From NCBI GenBank assembly GCA_903813345.2, contig CAIIXF020000005.1:18913375-18977374 (forward strand): a stretch of DNA of 64,000 nt, given 5' to 3'. A model generated the notes under the pieces. That model saw nothing but the letters and a program-made list of their open reading frames with translations. It ran no database searches and was not told where the DNA came from. Shown piece after piece: positions 26,201 to 35,736 of this stretch. The number at the start of each line of letters is the position of its first letter. The stretch's first letter is position 1. This DNA comes from Owenia fusiformis. Its lineage: Eukaryota > Annelida > Polychaeta > Sabellida > Oweniidae. Position numbers and translations under genes: made by a program.

Positions 26201-29200
26201 TGGCTGACTTGTTAGACCAGGAGTAGCATGTGGCACATACCTCCATCATCATCAGCGAAATCTCCATCTCCACCGCCAAACTCGCTATATGCATCATCAC
26301 CCCGATCTGTCTGTGTATCTTCATGCATTGGTTCAGGCTCAGCATGCAGATCAAAGACATGATCATTTGACCCCTTGAACATGGCATTAAACGTCTCTTC
26401 TGATCGTGTCTGGTCCCAGTTAGTAAAGGTAAAGTCAGCAAACTGGGGGCAGATCTTCAGGCCTGGTTGGTTCAGAGAAGCATACACATCTGAAACAGCA
26501 TAATATTAAACAAATACTGGATGACCATGAGGTGGATATGCCAGGCGAAGCCGAGCCTAGTATTTTTTTCCGAGGATAGGTATTTTGGCATACGGGATGG
26601 TTGGAGATCCAATCCAATCCATGGTTGGAGATCCAATACTGGATAGAACGAGATCTTGCTGCCACATATGGCAATAGACCCTGCAGCTCTTAAACAATCA
26701 GATTTGAATATTTTAATGAGATGCATAATAAAATATAATATGACATATAAGTGTAAAAGATGACAATGTGAGCTAAAACCAAAATATACTGTACTCATAG
26801 AAAGCTAAATGTTTCATGAGATGTCATCATATTTTTTACAAATTTTAATGCATTTCTATTTATATAAAGCAAATTGTGAATTGACAGAACCATTTAATTG
26901 AAGTGCACCATTTTTTACCTTTAAAGTTGCTTAGATCAACCAGTGCACGTGATTTATCATTGTGTTTAGTGCTATCTGTGTTCATAACAACAGTGCTTGA
27001 GTCAAGGATAAGCTGTGAACTGTCATCTATACAATGTAGGTGGTTCAGTAAGAGACCCCCTGAGCCACCCTCATCAAAGGTAGAGGCAGTTTTATGGAAC
27101 AATGGATCTACCTATGAAATCAAAAAGAAGTGTTCATGATCAATGTACATTTGTATAGAAATTCAGGAAATATAAAAACTGTTGTAAATCATGACTCTAT
27201 CACACAAATATCTTACAAAAATATATGCATGACAAAATATGTACATGTTATACTATAATTGTATCTTGCATTACTTGCAATGTTGAATGACTTTTTCAAT
27301 AAAGTGTATATACCATGCATTACACTTACCTCAAATTCTAAATCAAACTTGTTGACATTTATATTTTTTAAATTCTGCTCTATTGTATTACTTTTCCTTG
27401 CCTGAAAAATAAATTAGGAACTATTGCAAAGAATCAACTGTGTGAAATACATTTGCAAAAAATACAATACAAAAACTAGGCTAATACAATCCCAATTAGC
27501 AAAGAATGTTCATTACCACGTTACAGGTAGCATCTTCAGAAACAGGTTCAATTGCATTTTTAGTATTCTTGTTTGCCTTTTGGTTCACAAGAGTTCCCAA
27601 CTGATTTACTAATATTCAAAAGCTGCTAATCCAAATGCAGCAGTAATACATACAGGGTGTTCCAAAAGTAACAGGACTGGTGCTGGCATTTTGTTAAATA
27701 TGCACCAATCGTCTTCAAAATTTTACATAACATACTTTCATGTATCGTTACTAAGACTGCAAAGTTTCTACAAAATATATGAAACTCAGGTAGAGTTATG
27801 GTTGCTATAGTAACATGACATCACAATACCCGGGGCAACATTCCACTTAAAAAGTCACAGAGACATTAAGTATTTGTACATGCCATATCATTTTGCACCA
27901 TCAAAGTTGAAATGCAACAACTGGTGGGAATTACATTTGTTTTACATCATTTGATATTCCTATGTATCCTCTGCTTTGAAACATAGGCTCGTCTTTGGTC
28001 AGTACAAGACTAGTACTCTGTATCCATGACCCAAACACATGAGTGAACCCATTTGAGGGCATGTCATGAAGGGTCGGACAATTTGGAGAAGGTCATTCTC
28101 ATCTTTAAAGGTCTTACAGCACTGATTAGCATTCCATTTTCAATATAAGTAAAAATTAGATATTGCATGATCAGAGGAGTATGGTGCATGGTTTTAGACC
28201 TCAAGACCTAGTTCCTCTACAGCTGCATGGTCTTTAATGCTGACCTGCGAGCAGGTGCGCTATCACGGTAGATGACTGGCTTCAAATTGGGTTTTTTCAA
28301 AAACTCAACCGTGAATTGTTCAGACTGTTATACACTGTGATATTCCAGGAAATTGAATAAATGCTATTATCATTATGAAATTATACTTGAATCTGAGTTG
28401 TATAGCAACACCTTTACAACAAAGGAATTAATAAACTAAACAAGAAATGTTGTATTATAATAGGTGAATTAGATACTTTCTTCAGTAATACAAAAATGTT
28501 AGATATCATATTTTCAGGAAAAAAGTTGCCCCAGTATTGGAATGTCATGTTACTATAGTAACCATAACTCTAACTGCATTTCATCATTTTTTCTGATACT
28601 TTAGAATTAAAGTTGCAATACTTCAAAGTACAATTTGTTAAAATTTGAAGATACTCAGTGCAAAATTGACAAAATGCCAGCACCAGTCCTGTTACTTTTG
28701 GAACACCCTGTACTAGATGTAAATAAATAAAAGAATATGAGAAGAAAAGCAGAAAAATTAAATGATACTTTCTGTTCCATTTCTGTTCCTAATAAGTTAT
28801 CGCAAAATGGTTACAAACTCCACTGACTGTCATCACCAAATGCTGCTCACAGAAATATAATGGCAAAAACAATAAGAAGTGGTGACATAAAAAGGAAGTC
28901 TGAATTCATAGTATCTTACCCGTTTCCTTTTTTTAACTTGTGCATCATTTTCTTCATCATCAGCAGCATCCATATCATCATTTACAGCATCTCCATCTTC
29001 TCCTGCACAACATACAATTAGAGAATCAAATATTTTTTTCATTCATTTTTCTATTCCCATTCATTACATTATCAGTAATTTAAACACATATTACTTAACA
29101 TTTATATATTATTTTTCAACTTGATTTATGTTTTCAACATATGTAGTGCTCTTGCATTCATCTCTCCATAGGGAGTAGGAGGTGCTGTAAAAGAAGTCTG

Positions 29201-32003
29201 TAGCATAGCTCAAATGGATGATATGCATGACAACATTCTAACTCACCCTTCTTTTTATTTTCACTCCTGCCAAGGCCACCCAACATCTTATATGTCTCTG
29301 TGTGGATGGCGTCAACTCTCCCAGCATAAATCTTGGCACTAGCATCCAATGTGGAACTTGCCACTTGGAAATTATTCAAATCTTTCTTCTTTAAAAGCTC
29401 CGACATGTAGTCAATCAAATGCAAACCAAATGCATTTTTTGCATTTATTTTCTGTAATATCAAATACATCATTTTTTCAAAAATACATGGATATCACCGA
29501 ACAATGAAATGTTTTTTTATGCAGGAAGGAGTACAAGGCTGCATTGTAGACATATAATGTTGCCACATGGATTTTAGTATATATCAACAAGGCATTAACA
29601 TGACAAAATATCACCACCTAGTTGCTCACAATATTATGAGTTTAGTAGATGATTTTGAAAAAATAGACTGGTCAATTTGAGGCAAGTTGAAAAAAGACCT
29701 TTTGACCATGAGGAGGTCATTGAAAATTTTTCAGTTTGAAGCAAGATGAAAAAAGACCTTTTTGACCTTGAGAATGTCATTGAAGGTCAAATCTATAGTC
29801 AGATTTGAACTGTTGAAAACTTGTAGATGATTTTGAAAAAAATTGGTCAATTTGAAGCAAGTTGAAAAAATACCTTTTTGACCTTTTTTGACCTTGAGAA
29901 GGTCATTGAAGGTTAAATCTCAAATCTAAAGTCAGATTTGAACTTCTGATAATTTGTAGATGATTTTGAAAGAAATGGTCAATTTGAAGCAAGTTAAAAA
30001 AAGATCTTTTTGACCTTCTTTGACCTTGGAAAGGTCATTGAAGGTCAAATCTTGAATATAGAGTCAGATTTGAACTTTTGAAAACACGTAAATGATTTTG
30101 AAAAAAATTGAAGTCAGTCTAAACAGTATTTGTTATAAGTTATTGGAAGTTTTAAAGTCCCCGTCTAAAGTTTGAAAATATTTTTTTATCATTCATTTAC
30201 TAATTGTCAGGACTTAAAAAGTGATTTTAGAGATTTTTGAACAAAAATTTTTTTTTCAAAAAAAAGTTGTGAGCATTTCATTTCTCAAATATTCAAATTT
30301 CCCGCCATTTTTCAAAAAAAAGTTGAAACGTCTTAATCATCAAATATTTCTTAATGCATTTCAAAAAATATTATCTTTTTAACACCAATGCAAAGATTGA
30401 ACAAAGGACACACTAAAATGCCATATTTAATGGGCCACTTTAATGTTTTAGCATATCAAAAATATTTTGAAACATTAGTGATGTCACTAAGGTAGCAAAA
30501 ACTTTTTGAAAAAAATTGAAAATATTTTTTCGATGTCAATCTTTTCTAAATATGTTAGACTTTAATAAAAACCAATGTTGATTGTCTAACAAGGTTAAAA
30601 GGAAGAATAAATTTTGTTTTAGATATCATGGTACCATTGGTTTCTATGAGAACTAAAATTTTGAAATGCATTTTTCTCAGAACCATTTTCATGCACTGAT
30701 AAGTTCATTTCTCGCTTATTTATGAACCGATTTTCTTAATTTTTTCGGCAAAAAACATGGGAGGATGAATGCTATGCATTGGTATGAATTGTGGCTAATT
30801 AGAAGATATGAGTGACCTCTAAAAGTTGGTTTTAAATAAATTCACAAATTTTGGAACAAAAAGTCTATCAAAAACCACTTTTTGAAATTTAAAAAAAAAG
30901 TTTCACATATCACACTTTGATAACATTGGGTAAGACTACAATATAAGCCAAAGTGGTTTAAGGATGCAGTACCAGGTCAGCGTAGAAAAAGTTCCAGACA
31001 TTAGATTTTGCTCATATTTGTTACAATGTATCACTATGCTGTTATCATCATCCAAGTGCAATATGAAGAGGATTGACCGTCTGGTAATTACAAAATAAAA
31101 AATTATTTTACCTACCCAAAATGAATCGTTTTACTTTTTTGAGTTTTCAATAGAGCTGGCACCTTCGAACCCTGGTTTTCGTATCCACTAATTACGACTC
31201 GAGAACAAGTTTTCCCATAAAAGTGAAAGGGATAAAATATGCTTGATGAAATGTTTGCAATTTAATTCTTTTCTGGAAACACCATTATTGAAATAAACTA
31301 TAATTTTTGAATAAGACTAAATGCGAAAATGAGGTTCTTGGGAGCTAGCTTTCTCAAACCAGAAGTCAAACCTGCGCAAACAGACGTGAAAACCGACCCG
31401 GTACTGCATCCTTAAACTTTATATGGGGCCTTTAAGAATTTGTTACAGACACCGATCGCCAACCGCCAACTGCTGTCAAAAAATGGAGACCATAACAATA
31501 TGTCACCACTTTTTGGTGGTGACATAATAATAGGCTAAGAAGTTGAACTGTGAACACTTTGACAAATCAATGTTCAAACAAACTATGATAGACCTAAATA
31601 ACTGTACTTTTATAAAATCTAATAATAGAAGATCTGGTTTAACCTCATCAAATAGGTCAATTAAGAAATTCTTAATCCTTACATTTTCTGCTGAGAGTTT
31701 TATACAGTTCGTATAATGCTCTGACAATTGAGTATTTGAGAGTGTCGTAAGTGGTAGAGACCGTCTTCTATCAGATGGTGTAGATGGACTGTTAATGTTC
31801 CTGCGGTGTAATTCCATCACTTTAGATCTTCGCCTGGCCTTTTTCTCAGCCTCATCATCATTCATGCTGCCTCCCATCAATGGGGAGGATGTTCCTGTCA
31901 TTATGCCATGCCTCCTGGTCGCAGGGGAGATATAGTTCTGGGGTGTCTCTTGAAGGCGACTATTACTCCGTGGCAGCGGGGAGAGAACATCTACCCCAGA
32001 CAT
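11295..32003 (-). CDS. NCAPH: Condensin complex subunit 2 (NCAPH / CAP-H / Barren kleisin), 14 exons
   Basis: Kleisin of condensin I; bridges SMC2 and SMC4 and recruits the HEAT subunits for mitotic chromosome compaction. Exons, 5' to 3' on minus: 32003-31683, 29451-29247, 29002-28920, 27401-27330, 27111-26919, 26489-26241, 14904-14811, 14470-14343, 14054-13813, 13494-13390, 13202-13050, 12796-12692, 11862-11686, 11354-11295. All junctions are GT-AG with matching phases, giving 728 residues, close to human CAP-H. Conserved blocks: N-terminal kleisin helices ([12 protein letters not shown] then [16 protein letters not shown], about 98-125), [13 protein letters not shown] (about 229), GEYSYF...WAGPEHWK (about 420), ENFCPD (about 557), and a C-terminal SMC-binding winged helix ([17 protein letters not shown], about 693-709). 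ATG 32003 was preferred over in-frame ATG 32021 by comparison with the family. Intron 6 (11.3 kb) contains the six-copy gene array on the opposite strand. Confidence 0.96.
12155..12530. repeat. Palindrome-bearing repeat in NCAPH intron 12
   Basis: The motif CCCGTATCACAT occurs near 12158 and 12505, and its reverse complement ATGTGATACGGG near 12413. GGAAATATTCCAC and GTGGAATACTTCC also form an inverted pair. It looks like a non-coding transposon derivative; ends are not sharply defined. Confidence 0.45.
12204..12271. promoter_or_regulatory. X-box-like site next to CRE, plus second CRE
   Basis: GTTGTCTATGGTAAC (12204-12218) resembles an RFX X-box. Four bases later is a perfect palindromic CRE, TGACGTCA (12223-12230), and a second perfect CRE lies at 12264-12271. 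Whether it regulates anything is unknown; it sits in an NCAPH intron inside repeat-like DNA. Confidence 0.4.
15124..15271 (+). promoter_or_regulatory. Upstream block of array copy 1: X-box-like and CRE-like sites
   Basis: TGATGTCA occurs three times (15124-15131, 15186-15193, 15264-15271). GTTTCATAGCAAC at 15241-15253 resembles an RFX X-box and lies 10 bases before the third CRE-like site. The arrangement is kept in the other five copies, about 130-290 bp before each ATG. Confidence 0.5.
15414..16263 (+). CDS. Array gene copy 1, unrecognised two-exon protein, 159 aa
   Basis: Exon 1 is 15414-15776 (121 codons) and exon 2 is 16147-16263 (38 codons plus stop). The junction is AGG|GTAAGA...TTTCCAG|GCA, phase 0. 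I do not recognise the protein. Visible parts: a basic, tryptophan-containing N-terminus (about 1-38); an acidic middle ([14 protein letters not shown], about 47-60, then EWPEIDF); a conserved [12 protein letters not shown]...[17 protein letters not shown] stretch (about 75-112); and a Lys/Arg/Asn-rich tail ([15 protein letters not shown]) ending SEFSSF. No signal peptide or membrane segment. AATAAA occurs at 16399 and 16511. Copy 1 is the most diverged in exon 1 (about 12 residue changes from copy 2), mostly in the first 46 residues. An intact frame in copies 1, 2, 3 and 6 and conserved splice sites support a real gene; the function is unknown. Confidence 0.8.
16658..17673. mobile_element. 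G-rich foldback DNA transposon, copy A (1016 bp)
   Basis: Long imperfect terminal inverted repeats of about 415 bp begin CACGCCCGGTGATCGTGAA and enclose a loop of about 180 bp. Flanked by a 5-bp duplication ATGAT (16653-16657 and 17674-17678). The empty site (CCATGATCTCATCC) is preserved in the sister array units, for example near 21458 and 22996. G- and C-runs (GGGACGGAGGGGGGGAGG type) sit at both ends of each arm. No transposase is visible. CAC-starting termini and a 5-bp duplication recall Transib, but that assignment is tentative. Confidence 0.88.
17968..18062 (+). promoter_or_regulatory. Upstream block of array copy 2: two X-box-like/CRE-like pairs
   Basis: Pair one: GTTTCTATAGCAAC (17968-17981) then TGATGTCA (17997-18004). 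Pair two: CTTCATAGTAAC (18033-18044) then TGATGTCA (18055-18062). A TATA-like CATAAATAG lies just upstream, near 17944. Factor binding is inferred from motif similarity only. Confidence 0.5.
18190..19029 (+). CDS. Array gene copy 2, 160 aa
   Basis: Exon 1 is 18190-18552 and exon 2 is 18910-19029, with the same phase-0 junction as copy 1. Exon 2 has one extra codon (STAAIRK). The frame is intact. One notable change is AD to AC at about residue 84, plus S to L and P to A changes in the N-terminal half. The intron is 357 bp, grouping it with copy 1. AATAAA at 19277-19282. Function unknown. Confidence 0.8.
19359..19833. mobile_element. 475-bp insertion with 8-bp target duplication
   Basis: Present only in unit 2 of the array. 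Flanked by AGTAGGTG at 19351-19358 and 19834-19841; other units read straight through the single site. Ends are TTACTTCGGTC and (reverse complement of the right) TTACTCGAGTC, a short imperfect inverted repeat. The 8-bp duplication suits hAT or P-type elements, but no family is recognised. Confidence 0.75.
20188..20282 (+). promoter_or_regulatory. Upstream block of array copy 3
   Basis: GTTTCTATGGCAAC (20188-20201) with TGATGTCA (20217-20224), then CTTCATAGTAAC (20253-20264) with TGATGTCA (20275-20282). Same layout as copy 2. Confidence 0.5.
20408..21064 (+). CDS. Array gene copy 3, 160 aa
   Basis: Exon 1 is 20408-20770 and exon 2 is 20945-21064. The frame is intact and starts MPPQLNKSH. Exon 2 carries AISNTIRK and an extra lysine codon in the GTKNKKSEF stretch, so its 39-residue length arises differently from copy 2. 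The intron is only 174 bp, shared with copies 4-6. No known domain. Confidence 0.8.
21748..21842 (+). promoter_or_regulatory. Upstream block of array copy 4
   Basis: GTTTCTATGGCAAC (21748-21761) with TGATGTCA (21777-21784), then CTTCATAGTAAC (from 21813) with TGATGTCA (to 21842). Intact although the gene itself carries a stop codon. Confidence 0.5.
21969..22624 (+). pseudogene. Array gene copy 4, nonsense-interrupted
   Basis: Exon 1 is 21969-22331 and exon 2 is 22508-22624, both aligned to the intact copies with splice sites kept. After METIL the arginine codon AGA of the other copies is TGA (ending at 22247), so the predicted product stops after 92 residues, about 30 codons before the exon end. 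The rest of the sequence is otherwise in frame, which suggests a recent loss or a truncated product. Confidence 0.75.
23293..23387 (+). promoter_or_regulatory. Upstream block of array copy 5
   Basis: GTTCCTATGGCAAC (23293-23306) with TGATGTCA (23322-23329), then CTTCATAGTAAC (23358-23369) with TGATGTCA (23380-23387). Confidence 0.5.
23514..24167 (+). pseudogene. Array gene copy 5, nonsense-interrupted
   Basis: Exon 1 is 23514-23876 and exon 2 is 24051-24167. The start reads [12 protein letters not shown] lysine codon (AAA in the intact copies, in DFTKFGK) is TAA here, ending the frame at 23735 after 73 residues. It is a different lesion from copy 4, so the two were inactivated independently. 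Splice sites and downstream frame are retained. Other changes are D to H in the EID motif and N to K after it. Confidence 0.75.
24822..24916 (+). promoter_or_regulatory. Upstream block of array copy 6
   Basis: ATTTCTATGGCAAC (from 24822) with TGATGTCA (24851-24858), then CTTCATAGTAAC with TGATGTCA (24909-24916). The first X-box-like half site is slightly degraded compared with the other copies. Confidence 0.45.
25044..25702 (+). CDS. Array gene copy 6, 160 aa
   Basis: Exon 1 is 25044-25406 and exon 2 is 25583-25702 (STAAIRK form, as in copy 2). The frame is intact; the acidic segment reads VEEIRED instead of VEEIGED. The intron is 176 bp. The unit's 3' end near 25900-25945 is diverged from the others and is where the array stops, about 300 bp before NCAPH exon 6. 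Function unknown. Confidence 0.8.
27653..28710 (-). mobile_element. Degenerate mariner-like DNA transposon, 1058 bp, in NCAPH intron 3
   Basis: Terminal inverted repeats start CAGGGTGTTCCAAAAGTAAC, extend imperfectly for about 200 bp and are flanked by TA. On the minus strand, fragments resembling an IS630/Tc1/mariner transposase core can be read around 28080-28300 ([13 protein letters not shown] resembles the family's QQDGAPAH catalytic block). Several stops and frame breaks show the transposase is dead. The inverted arms contain GTTGCTATAGTAAC followed by TGACATCA (27801-27823). Confidence 0.8.
29655..30115 (-). repeat. AGGTCA/TGACCT-rich tandem repeats, four degenerate units
   Basis: Units contain TCAATTTGAAGCAAGTTGAA followed by TTTTTGACCTT and GAAGGTCAAAT. 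They are the reverse complement of the units at 1-1560, so both loci carry the same repeat family. Confidence 0.75.
30962..31411. mobile_element. 450-bp TTAA-flanked MITE in NCAPH intron 1
   Basis: Terminal inverted repeats GGATGCAGTACCAGGTC / GACCCGGTACTGCATCC are flanked by TTAA (30958-30961 and 31412-31415). TTAA duplications are typical of piggyBac and Kolobok superfamilies. No coding sequence is visible. Confidence 0.8.
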
Positions 32004-33163
32004 AATCGAAATAAGACACAACTAGACCTGGAAATTATTTAAATTCATGTAAATAATGCATATAGCAATTTGAATCACAAAAAAATGAAATTAAGAAATA
32101 TATGCAGCCAGTGACCATGCGATTTGTACAACAATTACATCCAGCACAACTAAATATCAGTTCAATATCAGCTTTTTTACTGGGAATATCAATCCTATTT
32201 GATCCAGATTTTAATGGTTCTTATTTCATTTTAGGGTTTATCATATTCCTCATCATATTCCTATATAGTGAGTAGATTTTCAACATACAACCCTGACCAT
32301 TTACTGGTAGAGAGTATCAGTTCATCCTCTTTATTCTGCTTTGAAGATTTCGACAAATATATGGCTATAGATGACATAGAAACAAAGTCATCATGTAGGT
32401 AGGTCAAATGCTTATAACATTGACATGTAGGATAATGCCGATATAACAAATAGGGTAACTTTGACACTCGTTAGAAATAATAAATTCCATTTCTGCCATG
32501 TATACAGTTATAATTTGGGAGAAGCTCAAATCATGATCTCTACTTTATTTTCTGCGAGTTCAATATCCTAATCTGGAGTATCCGGCAAAAGTGGATGCCA
32601 TTCAAAATGCTGCAATCTGATTGGTCAAAATGGCGAATTTCAAAAAACTGTCTGGCAATTCTGTTTTTGAAAATTTCGATGATTTAACTATCATTCAGTA
32701 GGTGCAATTTTTGTTCAAATTCCTGTCATCACATTCCTGAAATATTTTTACAATATTGGAACAAGTCTAGGATCATATTCATCAGTTTGGCAAAATTGAC
32801 AAAATCAAATCATAACTGCAAACTGACTGTGATGTTCGATTTCAATAAAAATACTTGAGATCTCAATCCTTGTAAGAAGAAAAACACGACTTCCCCTAAA
32901 ATGAGAATTAGTGCAAATTAACAACAAGGTGTTAAAGTTAATCCAAACTGAAATGAAATTTCGATGATGATATACCCAGCTTGGACAACAAATGGCTGAT
33001 GACATTGCCTCGCTGCCCTCTGTAGCAATGTATGTTTAGAACAAAATATAGAGAGAATACATTCTACCGTCTTCTAAGCATGTACCTCGGCTATGAAATT
33101 ATCCATTTATTTTTTTCATTTTGCCCTATTCTTCATTTTTTCTTTTTTCCTCTAGCCTAGAGG

Positions 33164-33252
33164 CTAGGTTTGCAAAAAATGATCAAAATAATTGGAAAAT
33201 TTTAAAAATCATGATCATCATCATGAATGATGATGTCAAATTCAAGTCTTAT
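33164..33252 (+). repeat. 89-bp direct repeat, left copy
   Basis: CTAGGTTTGCAAAAAATGATC and following sequence recurs with few changes at 34692-34780, 1.53 kb away, bracketing a segment that includes the CR1-like LINE. Confidence 0.8.
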
Positions 33253-33602
33253 AACCTGACATTTTATAAAATATTTGTAAGTAGACGAAATGATTCAATT
33301 GAGGCATTTAAACTTTTTCTAAAAATTGATATTTTGACTGTCGGACAGGAACGTGTTTAGGCCTAGGAATTTGATATTAGATGTTGACTCAAAAAGTTGC
33401 ATCAAGTCTCTTTTTTGGGCCTTTACGGAGATGACATCCCTACAGAGAATGGTGACGGGCAAAAGTCTATGTAAAGGCCCCAAAAAGGATTGATACAACT
33501 TCCAGTTTGTATGGAAGATGCTGAGGAAACAAAAAAGAAATCAATCCAATCAACTAACTTAATCCAATCAATCAACTTAAGTTTCATAAACATATCGACA
33601 TA

Positions 33603-34154
33603 CAAGTAGCCAAGGCAAACAGCATCCTCGGATTAATAAAAAGGACATTTTCTCATCTGGACAAAACCACCCTACCACTTCTCTACAAATCCCTCGTTAG
33701 ACCCCACCTTGAGTATGGAAATAGTATATGGAGTCCTTATACAAATATAGACATCATTAAAATTGAAAAAGTACAAAGAAGAGCCACCAAGTTAGTACCA
33801 ACCTTAAAAGACTTAAGCTACTATGATAGGATGAAACAACTAAAACTCCCCTCCCTCCAATATAGAAGAACTAGAGGTGACCTAATACAAGTATTCAAGA
33901 TAGTGAATGGTTATGACAGAATCAAACTCATGGACATTGCACAAAAATCAGAAAATAAGATGACGAGAGGGAATACAGAAAAATTAAGCCATAGATATAG
34001 CAGACTCGATGTAAGAAAAAATGTATTTGGAAATAGAATCCTCAACACATGGAACAATCTTCCCCAATCTGTAATAGACACCACAGATATAAATCAATTC
34101 AAGAATGGAATTGACAAGCACTTGATGAGACAGAAATTCCTTCACCACAACTAA
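33603..34154 (+). mobile_element. CR1-like LINE, 3' terminal fragment of ORF2
   Basis: An uninterrupted frame of 183 codons encodes the end of a non-LTR reverse-transcriptase protein. It reads ANSILGLIKRTFSHLDKTTL, then YKSLVRPHLEYGNSIWSP, VQRRATKLVP, LKLPSLQYRRTRGDL and RILNTWNNLPQSV near the end. This is the typical CR1-clade C-terminus. The catalytic RT core and endonuclease are missing (5' truncation). The open frame suggests a fairly young insertion. Confidence 0.88.
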
Positions 34155-34691
34155 CCCATGTCCAGTGAGCAATTAAACAACGCCCCCCTTAACATGATAT
34201 GAAAATAATACATAAAAAGATCTGGATTATACAGGACTATCCTTCTTCCAGAATTATAGATATAGATAGTCTATAGAATCCAAAAAATTGCCCATATTTT
34301 CAGTTCAGGTTTATTCTTCTACGCAACTGTTTATAAAGTTTTGATCGTACCTGAATAAATCGTTTGTTCAAAAGACGCAAATGTTACACAAAATAACAAG
34401 GTTCTATGTCTGATTGACACATAAATAACTAAAATCTTACTTTTATTTTGAGAACTTCAAAATTTGCGCTTTTCCGTTTTCGATGCGCGCGCAGTCATCT
34501 CGCAAAGTCTCCAAGTGTATTTTAGCGCGAGATTTGAATTTTTGTTGAACATGTTCAACTTGCACTTTGTTTTTCGTGATTTATAGCTTATTTGGAGTTA
34601 ATTTGAAGAAGCCGTGTTACATCATGGTATATTATAGAGGTGCTATGTGAGGTGGGTATTATCATAGGAACTGACAGCATTTTCCTTTAGC

Positions 34692-34780
34692 CTAGGTTTG
34701 CAAAAAATGATCAAAATAATTGGAAAATTTTAAAAATCATGCATCATCATGAATGATGAAGTCAAATTCAAAAGTCTTAT
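34692..34780 (+). repeat. 89-bp direct repeat, right copy
   Basis: Partner of 33164-33252. Differs by a few substitutions and short indels. Confidence 0.8.
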
Positions 34781-34878
34781 TAGCCAGTCTTTTACTCATT
34801 TTTCCTATAATTCCAGAATGGACCCTCATTTCATGTTTGGGCATTAAACGCAGCAGTTTCGAAATCACCCACACATCT

Positions 34879-35028
34879 GTTCAAAATTGACCAATTATGT
34901 CCCATTGTCTTCCACTACGCCCCGTCTGAGACTCTCAGGCCCCGTCGAGTTTATGACTACAAAGACGACGTGAGTTTATGACTAAAGACAACGTGGAAGA
35001 TGACAGGACATATTGGTCAATTTTGAAC
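34879..35028. mobile_element. 150-bp inverted-repeat MITE
   Basis: GTTCAAAATTGACCAATTATGTC at the left pairs with GACATATTGGTCAATTTTGAAC at the right, continuing through GTCTTCCAC / GTGGAAGAT. Confidence 0.7.
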
Positions 35029-35736
35029 ACTAACACTAAAGCAATGCACCAACAGGAGGCATTTTTGTTTTGCTTTTAATGGCATAAGTAATGGCATAAA
35101 AACTGTGCAGTAGGGACTCACAATTCTTGATTTTCAAACACCTAGTAGGTTTAAAATTCAAAATAACGGTTTTGCGGGACGTAGTGGTTTCGATACTTCC
35201 CGTATATTTGGTACCCCTTGATAAGGTACTTCCGGCAATACTGCAGATCACTAGTACCTGCATCCTGTAAAGATATGACTCTTATCTACATGTACATTGT
35301 AGTTCCAATCCCATTATGGTCTTGGGAGCATTCAATAGAAGCTCACGTTAGATTTCAAAAGCCTAAACATTCTCTCAATCTGTCAAAACCAAAAAGAAGT
35401 GGCTGTATCAAATTGCAGAAATATACACCTCAATCTTTAAATCAGCAAGTGTGTCGAAATGTCTGCCATCAACTTCTGAAATTATTTCTGAGTGCATTAC
35501 AAACATAACCAAACTAAGTTCACATCTGGGTTTTTTTTGTACACAAATAAAACAGATGTAACCTCAGATCAGTAATGTTATACTGTACACTTGTAATACT
35601 TTTAAAATGTGCTTATTTTTTATTTATCATTATTTTTTCAGAAAACCAATAGATGTAATGGCATGTTAATACAAGTCATGTCATAATGTTCATTTTGTTC
35701 TTCAGTTATAAACAGGCAGGCAGTAAGGAGGGAATA

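Larger units (their letters stand above)
29588..31525. mobile_element. Candidate composite element in NCAPH intron 1
   Basis: Begins with AAGGCATTAACATG-like sequence and ends with a GTCACCAC/GTGGTGAC hairpin (near 31502-31523). The 116-bp repeat at 5475-5590 has the same two ends. Between them lie AGGTCA-type repeats and a nested TTAA element. Whether these ends belong to one expanded element is inference. Confidence 0.4.

Noticed and set aside
35036-35508. Frames of 75 and 96 codons upstream of SFR1
   Set aside because: No recognised domain. Possibly SFR1 5' region or an old transposon scrap, but nothing supports either.
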